A stretch of DNA of 64,000 nucleotides. Origin: Brienomyrus brachyistius. Its lineage: Eukaryota > Chordata > Actinopteri > Osteoglossiformes > Mormyridae. The stretch lies in assembly GCF_023856365.1 (NCBI RefSeq), contig NW_026042839.1, forward strand, positions 24,888-88,887. Direction: 5' to 3'. Made by a program: the position numbers and the translations under genes. Below the pieces are notes generated by a model. The model worked only from the letters and a program-made list of their open reading frames with translations, made no database searches and had not been told where the DNA came from. The stretch's first letter is position 1. The number at the start of each line of letters is the position of its first letter. Below are positions 1 to 10,606 of this stretch, one piece after another.

Positions 1-171
1 GCCCATAGGAGTGTATGCGTGAGTGAATAGTGTGTGAGTGTGCCCTGCGATGGGCTGGCCCGCCATCCTGAGTTGTTCCCTGTCTCGTGCCCATTGCTTC
101 CGGGATAGGCTCCAGACCCCCCGCGATCCAGTAGGATAAGCGGTTTGGAAAATGGATGGATGGATGGATGG
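1..171 (+). repeat. SINE-like repeat, 3' part with (ATGG)n tail
   Basis: This is the 3' half of a high-copy fish repeat that recurs at 36530, 42527, 45505, 47071 and 58810. It is recognised by the GATGGGCTGGCCC block, the AGGATAAGCGGTTTGG block and an ATGG-repeat end. It is cut by the window edge, so its head and left target duplication are not visible. Confidence 0.75.
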
Positions 172-1015
172 ACAGTTTTCCATTTGAGGAATTAGCAAAA
201 AACTGCAGTGCATGATGGGTAGGATCTAAAGGCTGCCTAACGCCCTTAATTTGTTTGCAATTTCGCCAGGTAGGCTACCTTCTTTAAACTGCGTTTTGCT
301 AGACTACACATTTCGAGATGTTTTATTGTAGTCTTGGTAAATATATATATATAGTTTAGCCTAACCCAGCCACTTAAGGGAGCAAGCCAGCTCAGGTAGG
401 TGCCAGTCCCAAGCCCGGATTAATGGAGAGGGTTGGCGTCAAGAAATAAAGAGAAATAAAGACAACTAATACTCCTAGTTTGCGAGATCTGACTGCAATG
501 GCAGCACTGCTACAAGGGTGTGGATAAATCTATACAAATATCACCTGCATGCACATTACTTCTTTTACAATAACCAACTCCTGATCCATACTGTTAGTCG
601 TGAAAAAAAAAACTATCGTGTACATAGAGGCCCTGTGTAAAAAGATAACTGCCAAGGAAAAGATCAAAAACATTTATTTCAAGGATACAAAGTTTTTATG
701 GTCATGTACAGTGTACAGTGCAATTCTTATTTGATTAACTTGAATGTCTCCACAGACTAGACGATTAAACAAATAAAGCAGCGCAACATTACAATAACTA
801 ATAACAAATAAACAAAGCTCACGAGTACTATTACAGTATTTATATCATTTATTTAAACTTAATTTTACCAGGTAAATTAACTACAAAGCAGTTACCACTG
901 CTTTACCTGCTTCTCGGGAGAAATAGCAGATATACGTCATGTATGTGACTAAATTCTTAAGCCAATAAGGGCAAAGTTGTGTCGTAATGGAGGCGGATCC
1001 AGTTTGTGCAGCCGG
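172..1015. other. No gene recognised
   Basis: AT-rich non-coding DNA with short A and TA runs (608-616, 345-353). No open frame of note, RNA gene or recognisable transposon end was found on either strand. Confidence 0.5.
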
Positions 1016-2013
1016 TTAAAGACACTACGGGCATGTAAATGGAGAACGAAATTATAGTTATACCGAATCTCCTACACACAATACCAAGGTTACCAACTTT
1101 GGTCAGCTGACCGGAGTGAGACGTTCAATTCCCGTAAGATTTCTTTGCGCCAGCCTGAGAGTCTGAAAACACGTCACACCAGATGCATGAGAGATGGAAA
1201 CCTGGGATATTCAGTCGAATCAGATCAAATATGATGCTAAGTTAGTACTAAGTTAAAATATGTTCCGGACTTGTAACATGCACCCATGATTTGGAACAGT
1301 CAGCAGGCTGTCTCTGGCCACGCCCCCTACACTCGGTCCGGCCCCTGGCTTTTCCTGAATTCTGATTCCTTTAGATAAACATTGACTTCATTGATATTGT
1401 TATTGATTTATCGACAGACCATCATACTTTTTAGACGTTATAATAACAACACTCTATTGATCCCCAAAGAGAGAAATTCTCTCCTTGCCTGCCCCCTCTT
1501 ACTGTCCATGATACACAAGCACATATGTAGAAAAACGTCAGCTTGGAAGCCAAGGCTGGACTTAACCTACTCTATTCTGGTATTCTGTTCTCCCAAGTAA
1601 GGCATCCCAAGTTCGAATCCAACTTCCGACAAAAGTTCTTCAATCGCTACAGCACAATTTGAGCCACTGATCGGCTTTAATTGCTTTGTTTTATTTTTGC
1701 GTTTCAGGCAAAACTACATAACACTTAAAGACACTACGGGCATGTAAATGGAGAACGAAATTATAGTTATAGCGAATCTCCTACACACAATACCAAGGTT
1801 ACCGAACTTTGGTCAGCTGGCCGGAGTGAGACGTTCAATTCCCGTAAGATTTCTTTGCGCCAGCCTGAGAGTCTGAAAACACGTCACACCAGATGCATGA
1901 GAGATGGAAACCTGGGATATTCAGTCGAATCAGATCAAATATGATGCTAAGTTAGTACTAAGTTAAAATATGTTCCGCACTTGTAACATGCACCCATGAT
2001 TTGGAACAGCAGC
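1016..2013 (+). repeat. Pair of ~290-bp direct repeats (1016-1306 and 1725-2013)
   Basis: The stretch beginning TTAAAGACACTACGGG and ending at TTTGGAACAG occurs twice, about 709 bp apart, with only a few differences. The first copy runs into GCTGTCTCTGGCC directly. The second is interrupted there by the element at 2016-2372. The same stretch appears a third time in inverted orientation inside every array junction block (for example 6543-6667), so this flank is a probable source of array sequence. Confidence 0.85.
1307..1540 (+). repeat. Longer version of a segment used in the array junctions
   Basis: This segment matches 2376-2540 but keeps extra internal bases, including a stretch after TTGATCCCC that is missing from the array version. 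The shorter array form is most simply a deletion between the two CCC(C) runs. The array version is therefore derived, and this single copy is closer to the ancestral state. Confidence 0.65.
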
Positions 2014-2015
2014 AT

Positions 2016-2372
2016 ACCTGTCAAGGTTTGGATTTGAAAATAAAGGAAATTTTCCGGCACCCGCCGTGAGCCATCCGCAACCAGGCTCCAGTATCCCTTA
2101 CATTTTAAGACAGGAAATATAAAATAATATAAATTATATAAAATATAATATAAATATAAATATAAATATATAAAATATATAAAATATATTTTTGGCCACA
2201 ACCGGGATTCGAACCCCGGTCTCCCGTGTGAAAGGCGGCGATCTTACCACTACACTATCCAGCAACTATATAATATAAGGGAGATTTACGGGAAAATACT
2301 AATACGGGAGGACGGCGGGAAAGAGAAGTAAAATACGGTAGTTTCCCGGCCAAAACGGGAGACTTGACAGCT
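2016..2372. mobile_element. MITE-like element with embedded tRNA-like sequence
   Basis: The ends are ACCTGTCAAG and CTTGACAGCT, a 10-bp inverted repeat with one mismatch, flanked by AT on both sides (2014-2015 and 2373-2374; TA is an equally possible reading). A near-empty site, CAGCAGGCTG, exists at 1301-1310 in the sister direct repeat. The interior has a long A/T tract and a minus-strand tRNA-Glu-like sequence at 2193-2266. Rearranged copies are present in every junction block. The superfamily is not certain. Confidence 0.65.
2193..2266 (-). tRNA. tRNA-Glu(UUC)-like sequence, probably a pseudogene
   Basis: This 74-nt sequence has a seven-base anticodon loop CTTTCAC (anticodon UUC), a good A box (TAGTGTAGTGG) and a perfect B box (GGTTCGAATCC). 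It resembles the tRNA-Asp/Glu group. The acceptor arms pair poorly, the T stem has one G-G mismatch and the anticodon stem has weak pairs, so charging is doubtful. A run of four T lies about 10 nt beyond its 3' end on this strand, which could end Pol III transcription. It lies inside the MITE-like element at 2016-2372. Confidence 0.5.
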
Positions 2373-2375
2373 ATG

Positions 2376-2565
2376 GCTGTCTCTGGCCACGCCCCCTACA
2401 GTCGGTCCGGCCCCTGTTCGCGTGTTCGCGAAAACGACTTCATTTATTTTCTTATTGATTTATCGACAGACTTTTTAGACGTTATAATAACAACACTCTA
2501 TTGATCCCCCTCTTACTGTCCATGATACACAATGACGAGACATGGCCAGAGACAGCCTGCTGACC
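2376..2565 (+). repeat. Junction segment at left edge of the array
   Basis: This block runs from GCTGTCTCTGG through GTTCGCGAAAACGAC to the start of the first core. It recurs before every core, and its inverted form lies in each junction block (6226-6375 in the first). It marks the left boundary of the tandem array. Confidence 0.75.
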
Positions 2566-4586
2566 ATCAAAAGAAAACAACTGGATGTGCATGTCAGGTA
2601 TTGGGTGAATTATGAGAATGGCTCTCGAGTGCAGTCCTGGTTCTGGGATCACAGTACATGAGCCACTCCACCGCTGAAGACTTACTGGAGAAGTTTAAGG
2701 TAAGCCATTCAATAACATTTAAACTCATTAACGAACCCATGATTTTTAAATATCCATGGTTTATCTTTACATGTGTTTAAATGGGAGAACCATATTTATT
2801 GGTAAGCATATTTTAAAGATTTTATTGCTGCTTCATGGCTTTTGCTGCAAAAAAAATAGTTCATTGAGGAAATAGAATGTTTAAGTGTTGTGTAGCAACA
2901 TGTACAGCTGTTGTACAGGCAAAAACTCTGGCTCAGTCCAAAGGAGGTGGATATAGGAATGGCTGTCATCAAGGTGGGACTTCTGTGAATTCACTGGTAT
3001 CTTTACATACAAATGTATCAAACAATTGTGAAGTAAAAAATATGTGAATAACATGGAGTTTGAGCTGGTTTGATATGTACAGCTGAGGTAGTGTTAACCT
3101 TGGGCTGAGTGTGCAGAAAGATTCTGGAAATTTGACAAACCATCTTTTTGTCAGAGACAGTCAGGAGCCAAAGGCAGTGGAAGTGACCTTGGTGTCCTTC
3201 AGATTAAAAAAAATTGCCAGATTGTGCTCTCAAAAATGTGCAAAAAGGCCTTGGATAAATGCCCTCTGAAGTACTCGATTGTACATGAGATGACGTGCTT
3301 GGACCCAAACAAAATGCACACCAGCCAGATAACTGCCAGCAGAAAAGGAGAAATCTCATGCAGAAGTTTGCGCAGGAGAATCGGTTGGCAGGCAGGATAT
3401 CTGCTGGTAAATCATAGGATAAGAATAGGATAGTTCAGAATATTATTTTTAAATTATGCTTTTCTTTTTTCACATCTAACTGAATCAGGGACGGATTACA
3501 AACCGGGTTAGCGGGGCCGCTGCCCAGGGGCCCTTGGGGTGCAGGGGGCCCGTGGGCCCCAAGCCCAAAACAATTTGCAACGCTTATCAGCAATGTATTT
3601 TCGTTTGTCTATTTTAGAGGGCCTACATTCTTTGATCCTCTGCCTACAAGGTCCCCTGACCCTATAGGGAGGGTGTTTGGCTGCCAAGGGCCCTTGACTT
3701 GTGGTGGTTGTGGTGGTGGTGCAGGTGGTGGTGGTGGGGGGGGGCCTCGCGAACGTTTTACCCAGGGGCCCACACAACCCATAATCCGTCCCTGAACTGA
3801 ATAGTGTTAACACGTAGATTTTAGCAGTATTTAGAAGACCGACTCTTGGTGTTTGAAAAGAAGCATCAGCCCAGTTATATTTTCTTTGATGAGCCTAGAG
3901 ATATCTCAAGATTAAATTAAAATGATTGCACATTTATGGTATCATAGGAAAATTGGGTTATAAATCACTTTCCTATTCTACATGTGATTCTGTGTATTGA
4001 CATTGTTGATCTGCATCTAATCTACTGTAATTAATGTAATTACAGGTGATGCAATATCCCAGCAGTCTGATAATCACCTGCACAATGAGGCAAAAGGCTT
4101 GGATTTTATATCCTTCATTCCTTCAGCACCATCCAAAGTTGATGTCTTTTTACATCAAAAAGTTAGTGGGCCTTATCCTGACCTCTGGATGTTCTGCAAG
4201 AACTTGCTGCTGCTGTCCTATGGGCAAGCCGAAGTGGAACGAATAGAGGTGGAGACCTGCAACTTATCAGAGGAAACAGTTGTTGCACAGAGGCTTATAT
4301 GCGACCATGTCAGAGTGTGTGGGGGAGCAACCAAAGCGCCTCTGACCAAAGGTGAAAGATGAGCGAAAAGCAAAAAAGAAAACTTGAGGAACTCAAGAGG
4401 AAGAGAGTCTCACTGGAAAGTGTATGTGAGAGTTTACAAAAGGATGCTGAGCACATGGCAGAGGAAGCAGAGAGTGCTGCTGGAACCAAAAGGGCAACAT
4501 TACTTACCAAGTCCAATACTCTGAGCCGACGAGCGAAGGAGGAGAAAGAGCAGTTGGTGGTCTTAAATGCAGATACTGAAGAATAG
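2566..4586 (+). pseudogene. Transposase-like pseudogene, array copy 1
   Basis: Three exon fragments with splice-like edges are visible. The first (about 2566-2699) encodes QLDVHVRYW and AEDLLEKFK, joined by a frame change, and ends at GTAAGC. The second (about 3155-3405) encodes ALDKCPLKYSIVHEMTCLDP and ends before GTAAAT. The third starts at 4046 after TTACAG and encodes DLWMFCKNLLLLSYGQAEVE and ETVVAQRLICDHV, then hits a stop at 4360-4362. A coiled-coil tail rich in K and E continues in another frame (4359-4586). An AATAAA lies at 4754. The segments and their order match a multicopy transposase-like protein family of fishes and invertebrates, which I regard as hAT-like. The N-terminal part is missing and no single frame crosses the gene. 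Confidence 0.65.
3486..3794. mobile_element. hAT MITE, 309 bp, in core 1
   Basis: The ends are CAGGGACGGATTA and TAATCCGTCCCTG, perfect inverted repeats. An 8-bp target duplication AACTGAAT flanks it (3478-3485 and 3795-3802). The 8-bp duplication and CAGGG end are typical of hAT elements. It carries a GTGGTG-repeat and many GGGGCCC blocks, and no protein. It sits in the second intron of the pseudogene and is present in all seven cores. Confidence 0.92.
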
Positions 4587-5635
4587 GCTACTGAACTGTG
4601 ACTCCTAACACATCAAGAGTGAATCGGTGGAAACAAAAATATTTAGGTTCTTTGCATTTTTGGAGTATTTTACTTTCTGTGCCTGTTTGTACATTGTTCA
4701 CAGCCATAATACTTTATAATTACAAGGTAGTTTTATGTTAGAGCTCTTGCTCCAATAAATATGTGCCTTGTAATTAACTAAATTCTAGGCTATTCAGTTT
4801 TTTTTGCCCTCGTGATGGTCGTGGGTTGTGAAAAAAGCCTTCTTCTTAGGGGTACCGCTGGGGCCAGCCGGGCGTATGTCGTGGCTTCAGTGAGTACTTA
4901 TGTTTGTCATGCTGCCTGTGTACTTTATAGCGGCACAACATATTTCTGCAAATTGCATGCGTCAAATTGTCTGTCTCTCTTAAAAAATATGAAGTGTCAC
5001 CAAAATTTTAAACGGGGAATCAATCTCAATGAAAAATATTCGTCAAGTAACGTTTCTAAAATAATATAGACATACTAATAATTATATATTAATAAATCGG
5101 ATGAACGATGCATCCCAAATTGTATCCGCTGCGCACTTCTTAATCAGGGCAATCGCATCGTGGAGGTTTCTGCAGACGCCCAAAAAGACTTACTTAAGAA
5201 AACTGTTGCATGATAATTTGTACCATTTTCAAGGGTGGGGGGCGTGCAGTAGATGCCCCCTTTATTTTTGTGCTTCTGCCGTTCAAACCGAGCAGCACTG
5301 AGTTTGTCATGGCACCTGACGCCAAATCTACTGCTTAGCTGCTACAGACAGAACTATCTTCAAATCACCACTAGGGGGTGTCAATGCTGCAGCTTCGTTC
5401 TATGGTTGATCTTTTTCAAAGACAGTTTTTTTTCTCTCTCTCCACATAATCAACTTAACTGATTAGCGTGCTTTCATAGTAATGGTTTTTAATCCGTGTT
5501 AATCTTCTGAACAATGACTAGTAAAGGTTCTATGAGGTTGTCCTACTTACTATGGATTTTAAGTTTTTTATCAAGGTGTTAAAACGTACCACAGTTGCCA
5601 GTCCTGTGTTTTATGTCTAGCAATTTGTACAGTTT
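4587..5635 (+). other. 3' part of core 1, no gene recognised
   Basis: This is the 3' non-coding part of the pseudogene and flanking DNA. AATAAA is at 4754-4759. Several open frames of 60-85 codons exist, but none resembles a known protein. The same stretch ends every core. Confidence 0.6.
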
Positions 5636-5702
5636 GCGTGTTCGCGAAAACGACTTCATTTATTTTATAATATATATATATATATATATATTATATTATA
5701 TA

Positions 5703-5776
5703 GTTGCTGGATAGTGTAGTGGTAAGATCGCCGCCTTTCACACGGGAGACCGGGGTTCGAATCCCGGTTGTGGCCA
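5703..5776 (+). tRNA. tRNA-Glu(UUC)-like sequence, plus strand, intact, block 1
   Basis: This matches the minus-strand copies over all 74 nt, with the UUC anticodon loop and both A and B boxes kept. It is preceded by a (TA)n run and followed by GAAACAACTGC. No T-run terminator is close by, unlike the minus-strand copies. Confidence 0.5.
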
Positions 5777-6376
5777 GAAACAACTGCTATCACAACTAGA
5801 GATTGATGAGGTACAACACGATTGCTACGACAAGGGGGAGCCAGGACGACAGGTCAGGGGGGAGATATCATCATCCCCACATTCCGAGATTATATACATA
5901 CATATATTATATACATACATACATATATACATATACATATATATTAGTAGGCTGAATACAAGAGCAGCTGACCTGAGAAATAAGAAATAAGCTAAGCTGG
6001 ACCCTCCGAATGCGTGAAGTACCCTCAGAAGGTCTACTAGAAGATGTACGTAGAAGACTACTACAGATCAGCTGATCTACACCACAGCAACAGTGATCCT
6101 GGAGCCGGACCGTCTTTGAAGACTCCGTAAATCTCCGTATAATAATATATATCTACGGGAACGAGAAAGGAGAAAGATAAAAATAATTTAATAATTTAAT
6201 AATAAGAGAAAAATAGAATAGTGAACGTGTGTATCGTGGACAGTAATCAATAGAGTGTTGTTATTATAACGTCTAAAAAGTCTGTCGATAAATCAATAAG
6301 AAAATAAATGAAGTCGTTTTCGCGAACAGGGGCCGGACCGACTGTAGGGGGCGTGGCCAGAGACAGCCTGCTGACC

Positions 6377-7021
6377 ATATATTTTATATATTTATATTTA
6401 TATTATATTTTATATAATTTATATTATTTTATATTTCCTGTCTTAAAATGTAAGGGATACTGGAGCCTGGTTGCGGTGGTGGGATGGCTCACGGCGGGTG
6501 CCGGAAAATTTCCTTTATTTTCAAATCCAAACCTTGACAGGTATGCTGCTGTTCCAAATCATGGGTGCATGTGCGGAACATATTTTAACTTAGTACTAAC
6601 TTAGCATCATATTTGATCTGATTCGACTGAATATCCCAGGTTTCCATCTCTCATGCATCTGGTGTGACGGGAACGAGAAAGGAGAAAGCAGAGAACAAGA
6701 ACAAGATTTGTAAATGGGACCCCCGGCATGAAAAATAGAATAGTTCTCGTCATTAGTGAACATGTGTCTCGTCATTGTGTATCATGGACAGTAAGAGGGG
6801 GTTGTTATTATAACGTCTAAAAAGTCTGTCGATAAATCAATAAGAAAATAAATGTGATTTGAAAATAAAGGAAATTTTCCGGCACCCGCCGTGAGCCATC
6901 CCACCACCGCAACCAGGCTCCAGTATCCCTTACATTTTAAGACAGGAAATATAAAATAATATAAATTATATAAAATATAATATAAATATAAATATAAATA
7001 TATAAAATATATAAAATATAT
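6377..7021. repeat. Inverted arms with 328-bp spacer in block 1
   Basis: The left arm (6377-6527) and right arm (6856-7021) are reverse complements apart from a short AT-repeat length difference. The AT-rich halves are outermost and the TGGCTCACGGCGGGTGCCGG half is innermost. RNA from either strand could fold into a ~150-bp hairpin. The left arm plus 6528-6667 is an inverted copy of the left flank, about 1886-2190. The same arrangement is in all six blocks. Confidence 0.85.
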
Positions 7022-7024
7022 TTT

Positions 7025-7098
7025 TGGCCACAACCGGGATTCGAACCCCGGTCTCCCGTGTGAAAGGCGGCGATCTTACCACTACACTATCCAGCAAC
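7025..7098 (-). tRNA. tRNA-Glu(UUC)-like sequence, minus strand, block 1
   Basis: Same sequence as 2193-2266, with both Pol III boxes and the downstream T4 run kept. It faces the plus-strand copy at 5703-5776 across about 1.25 kb. Confidence 0.5.
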
Positions 7099-7397
7099 TA
7101 TATAATATAAGGGAGATTTACGGGAAAATACTAATACGGGAGGACGGCGGGAAAGAGAAGTAAAATACGGTAGTTTCCCGGCCAAAACGGGAGACTTGAC
7201 AGCTATGGCTGTCTCTGGCCACGCCCCCTACAGTCGGTCCGGCCCCTGTTCGCGTGTTCGCGAAAACGACTTCATTTATTTTCTTATTGATTTATCGACA
7301 GACTTTTTAGACGTTATAATAACAACACTCTATTGATCCCCCTCTTACTGTCCATGATACACAATGACGAGACATGGCCAGAGACAGCCTGCTGACC

Positions 7398-9418
7398 ATC
7401 AAAAGAAAACAACTGGATGTGCATGTCAGGTATTGGGTGAATTATGAGAATGGCTCTCGAGTGCAGTCCTGGTTCTGGGATCACAGTACATGAGCCACTC
7501 CACCGCTGAAGACTTACTGGAGAAGTTTAAGGTAAGCCATTCAATAACATTTAAACTCATTAACGAACCCATGATTTTTAAATATCCATGGTTTATCTTT
7601 ACATGTGTTTAAATGGGAGAACCATATTTATTGGTAAGCATATTTTAAAGATTTTATTGCTGCTTCATGGCTTTTGCTGCAAAAAAAATAGTTCATTGAG
7701 GAAATAGAATGTTTAAGTGTTGTGTAGCAACATGTACAGCTGTTGTACAGGCAAAAACTCTGGCTCAGTCCAAAGGAGGTGGATATAGGAATGGCTGTCA
7801 TCAAGGTGGGACTTCTGTGAATTCACTGGTATCTTTACATACAAATGTATCAAACAATTGTGAAGTAAAAAATATGTGAATAACATGGAGTTTGAGCTGG
7901 TTTGATATGTACAGCTGAGGTAGTGTTAACCTTGGGCTGAGTGTGCAGAAAGATTCTGGAAATTTGACAAACCATCTTTTTGTCAGAGACAGTCAGGAGC
8001 CAAAGGCAGTGGAAGTGACCTTGGTGTCCTTCAGATTAAAAAAAATTGCCAGATTGTGCTCTCAAAAATGTGCAAAAAGGCCTTGGATAAATGCCCTCTG
8101 AAGTACTCGATTGTACATGAGATGACGTGCTTGGACCCAAACAAAATGCACACCAGCCAGATAACTGCCAGCAGAAAAGGAGAAATCTCATGCAGAAGTT
8201 TGCGCAGGAGAATCGGTTGGCAGGCAGGATATCTGCTGGTAAATCATAGGATAAGAATAGGATAGTTCAGAATATTATTTTTAAATTATGCTTTTCTTTT
8301 TTCACATCTAACTGAATCAGGGACGGATTACAAACCGGGTTAGCGGGGCCGCTGCCCAGGGGCCCTTGGGGTGCAGGGGGCCCGTGGGCCCCAAGCCCAA
8401 AACAATTTGCAACGCTTATCAGCAATGTATTTTCGTTTGTCTATTTTAGAGGGCCTACATTCTTTGATCCTCTGCCTACAAGGTCCCCTGACCCTATAGG
8501 GAGGGTGTTTGGCTGCCAAGGGCCCTTGACTTGTGGTGGTTGTGGTGGTGGTGCAGGTGGTGGTGGTGGGGGGGGGCCTCGCGAACGTTTTACCCAGGGG
8601 CCCACACAACCCATAATCCGTCCCTGAACTGAATAGTGTTAACACGTAGATTTTAGCAGTATTTAGAAGACCGACTCTTGGTGTTTGAAAAGAAGCATCA
8701 GCCCAGTTATATTTTCTTTGATGAGCCTAGAGATATCTCAAGATTAAATTAAAATGATTGCACATTTATGGTATCATAGGAAAATTGGGTTATAAATCAC
8801 TTTCCTATTCTACATGTGATTCTGTGTATTGACATTGTTGATCTGCATCTAATCTACTGTAATTAATGTAATTACAGGTGATGCAATATCCCAGCAGTCT
8901 GATAATCACCTGCACAATGAGGCAAAAGGCTTGGATTTTATATCCTTCATTCCTTCAGCACCATCCAAAGTTGATGTCTTTTTACATCAAAAAGTTAGTG
9001 GGCCTTATCCTGACCTCTGGATGTTCTGCAAGAACTTGCTGCTGCTGTCCTATGGGCAAGCCGAAGTGGAACGAATAGAGGTGGAGACCTGCAACTTATC
9101 AGAGGAAACAGTTGTTGCACAGAGGCTTATATGCGACCATGTCAGAGTGTGTGGGGGAGCAACCAAAGCGCCTCTGACCAAAGGTGAAAGATGAGCGAAA
9201 AGCAAAAAAGAAAACTTGAGGAACTCAAGAGGAAGAGAGTCTCACTGGAAAGTGTATGTGAGAGTTTACAAAAGGATGCTGAGCACATGGCAGAGGAAGC
9301 AGAGAGTGCTGCTGGAACCAAAAGGGCAACATTACTTACCAAGTCCAATACTCTGAGCCGACGAGCGAAGGAGGAGAAAGAGCAGTTGGTGGTCTTAAAT
9401 GCAGATACTGAAGAATAG
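7398..9418 (+). pseudogene. Transposase-like pseudogene, array copy 2
   Basis: Same exon fragments and same lesions as copy 1: stop at 9192-9194, tail in another frame at 9191-9418. The lesions therefore predate duplication. Confidence 0.65.
8318..8626. mobile_element. hAT MITE in core 2
   Basis: Identical ends and the same AACTGAAT flanks as in core 1. It was copied with the core, not inserted again. Confidence 0.92.
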
Positions 9419-10532
9419 GCTACTGAACTGTGACTCCTAACACATCAAGAGTGAATCGGTGGAAACAAAAATATTTAGGTTCTTTGCATTTTTGGAGTAT
9501 TTTACTTTCTGTGCCTGTTTGTACATTGTTCACAGCCATAATACTTTATAATTACAAGGTAGTTTTATGTTAGAGCTCTTGCTCCAATAAATATGTGCCT
9601 TGTAATTAACTAAATTCTAGGCTATTCAGTTTTTTTTGCCCTCGTGATGGTCGTGGGTTGTGAAAAAAGCCTTCTTCTTAGGGGTACCGCTGGGGCCAGC
9701 CGGGCGTATGTCGTGGCTTCAGTGAGTACTTATGTTTGTCATGCTGCCTGTGTACTTTATAGCGGCACAACATATTTCTGCAAATTGCATGCGTCAAATT
9801 GTCTGTCTCTCTTAAAAAATATGAAGTGTCACCAAAATTTTAAACGGGGAATCAATCTCAATGAAAAATATTCGTCAAGTAACGTTTCTAAAATAATATA
9901 GACATACTAATAATTATATATTAATAAATCGGATGAACGATGCATCCCAAATTGTATCCGCTGCGCACTTCTTAATCAGGGCAATCGCATCGTGGAGGTT
10001 TCTGCAGACGCCCAAAAAGACTTACTTAAGAAAACTGTTGCATGATAATTTGTACCATTTTCAAGGGTGGGGGGCGTGCAGTAGATGCCCCCTTTATTTT
10101 TGTGCTTCTGCCGTTCAAACCGAGCAGCACTGAGTTTGTCATGGCACCTGACGCCAAATCTACTGCTTAGCTGCTACAGACAGAACTATCTTCAAATCAC
10201 CACTAGGGGGTGTCAATGCTGCAGCTTCGTTCTATGGTTGATCTTTTTCAAAGACAGTTTTTTTTCTCTCTCTCCACATAATCAACTTAACTGATTAGCG
10301 TGCTTTCATAGTAATGGTTTTTAATCCGTGTTAATCTTCTGAACAATGACTAGTAAAGGTTCTATGAGGTTGTCCTACTTACTATGGATTTTAAGTTTTT
10401 TATCAAGGTGTTAAAACGTACCACAGTTGCCAGTCCTGTGTTTTATGTCTAGCAATTTGTACAGTTTGCGTGTTCGCGAAAACGACTTCATTTATTTTAT
10501 AATATATATATATATATATATTATATTATATA

Positions 10533-10606
10533 GTTGCTGGATAGTGTAGTGGTAAGATCGCCGCCTTTCACACGGGAGACCGGGGTTCGAATCCCGGTTG
10601 TGGCCA
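10533..10606 (+). tRNA. tRNA-Glu(UUC)-like sequence, plus strand, intact, block 2
   Basis: All 74 nt present, including the B box and the GTGGCCA end. Confidence 0.5.

Larger units (their letters stand above)
5636..7397. repeat. Array junction block 1 (1,762 bp)
   Basis: In order this block holds GCGTGTTCGCGAAAACGAC, a (TA)n run, a plus-strand tRNA-like sequence (5703-5776) and about 370 bp of DNA unique to the blocks with an (AT/ACAT)n stretch at 5890-5945. It continues with an inverted copy of the left-flank segment (6226-6375), inverted arms at 6377-6527 and 6856-7021, a minus-strand tRNA-like sequence, a MITE end at 7204 and the GCTGTCTCTGG segment leading into core 2. It lacks 13 bases (TTCTCGTCATTAG) near 6223 that the other blocks have. 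Confidence 0.9.

Noticed and set aside
1947..2201. Minus-strand open frame rich in I, Y, F and L, repeated across the array
   Set aside because: It is a translation of the A/T tract in the MITE-like element and runs into the tRNA-like sequence. There is no domain and no start context.
3508..3813. 101-codon minus-strand frame with Thr and Pro runs, present in all units
   Set aside because: It is an artefact of the hAT MITE and its GTGGTG repeat. It spans both element ends.
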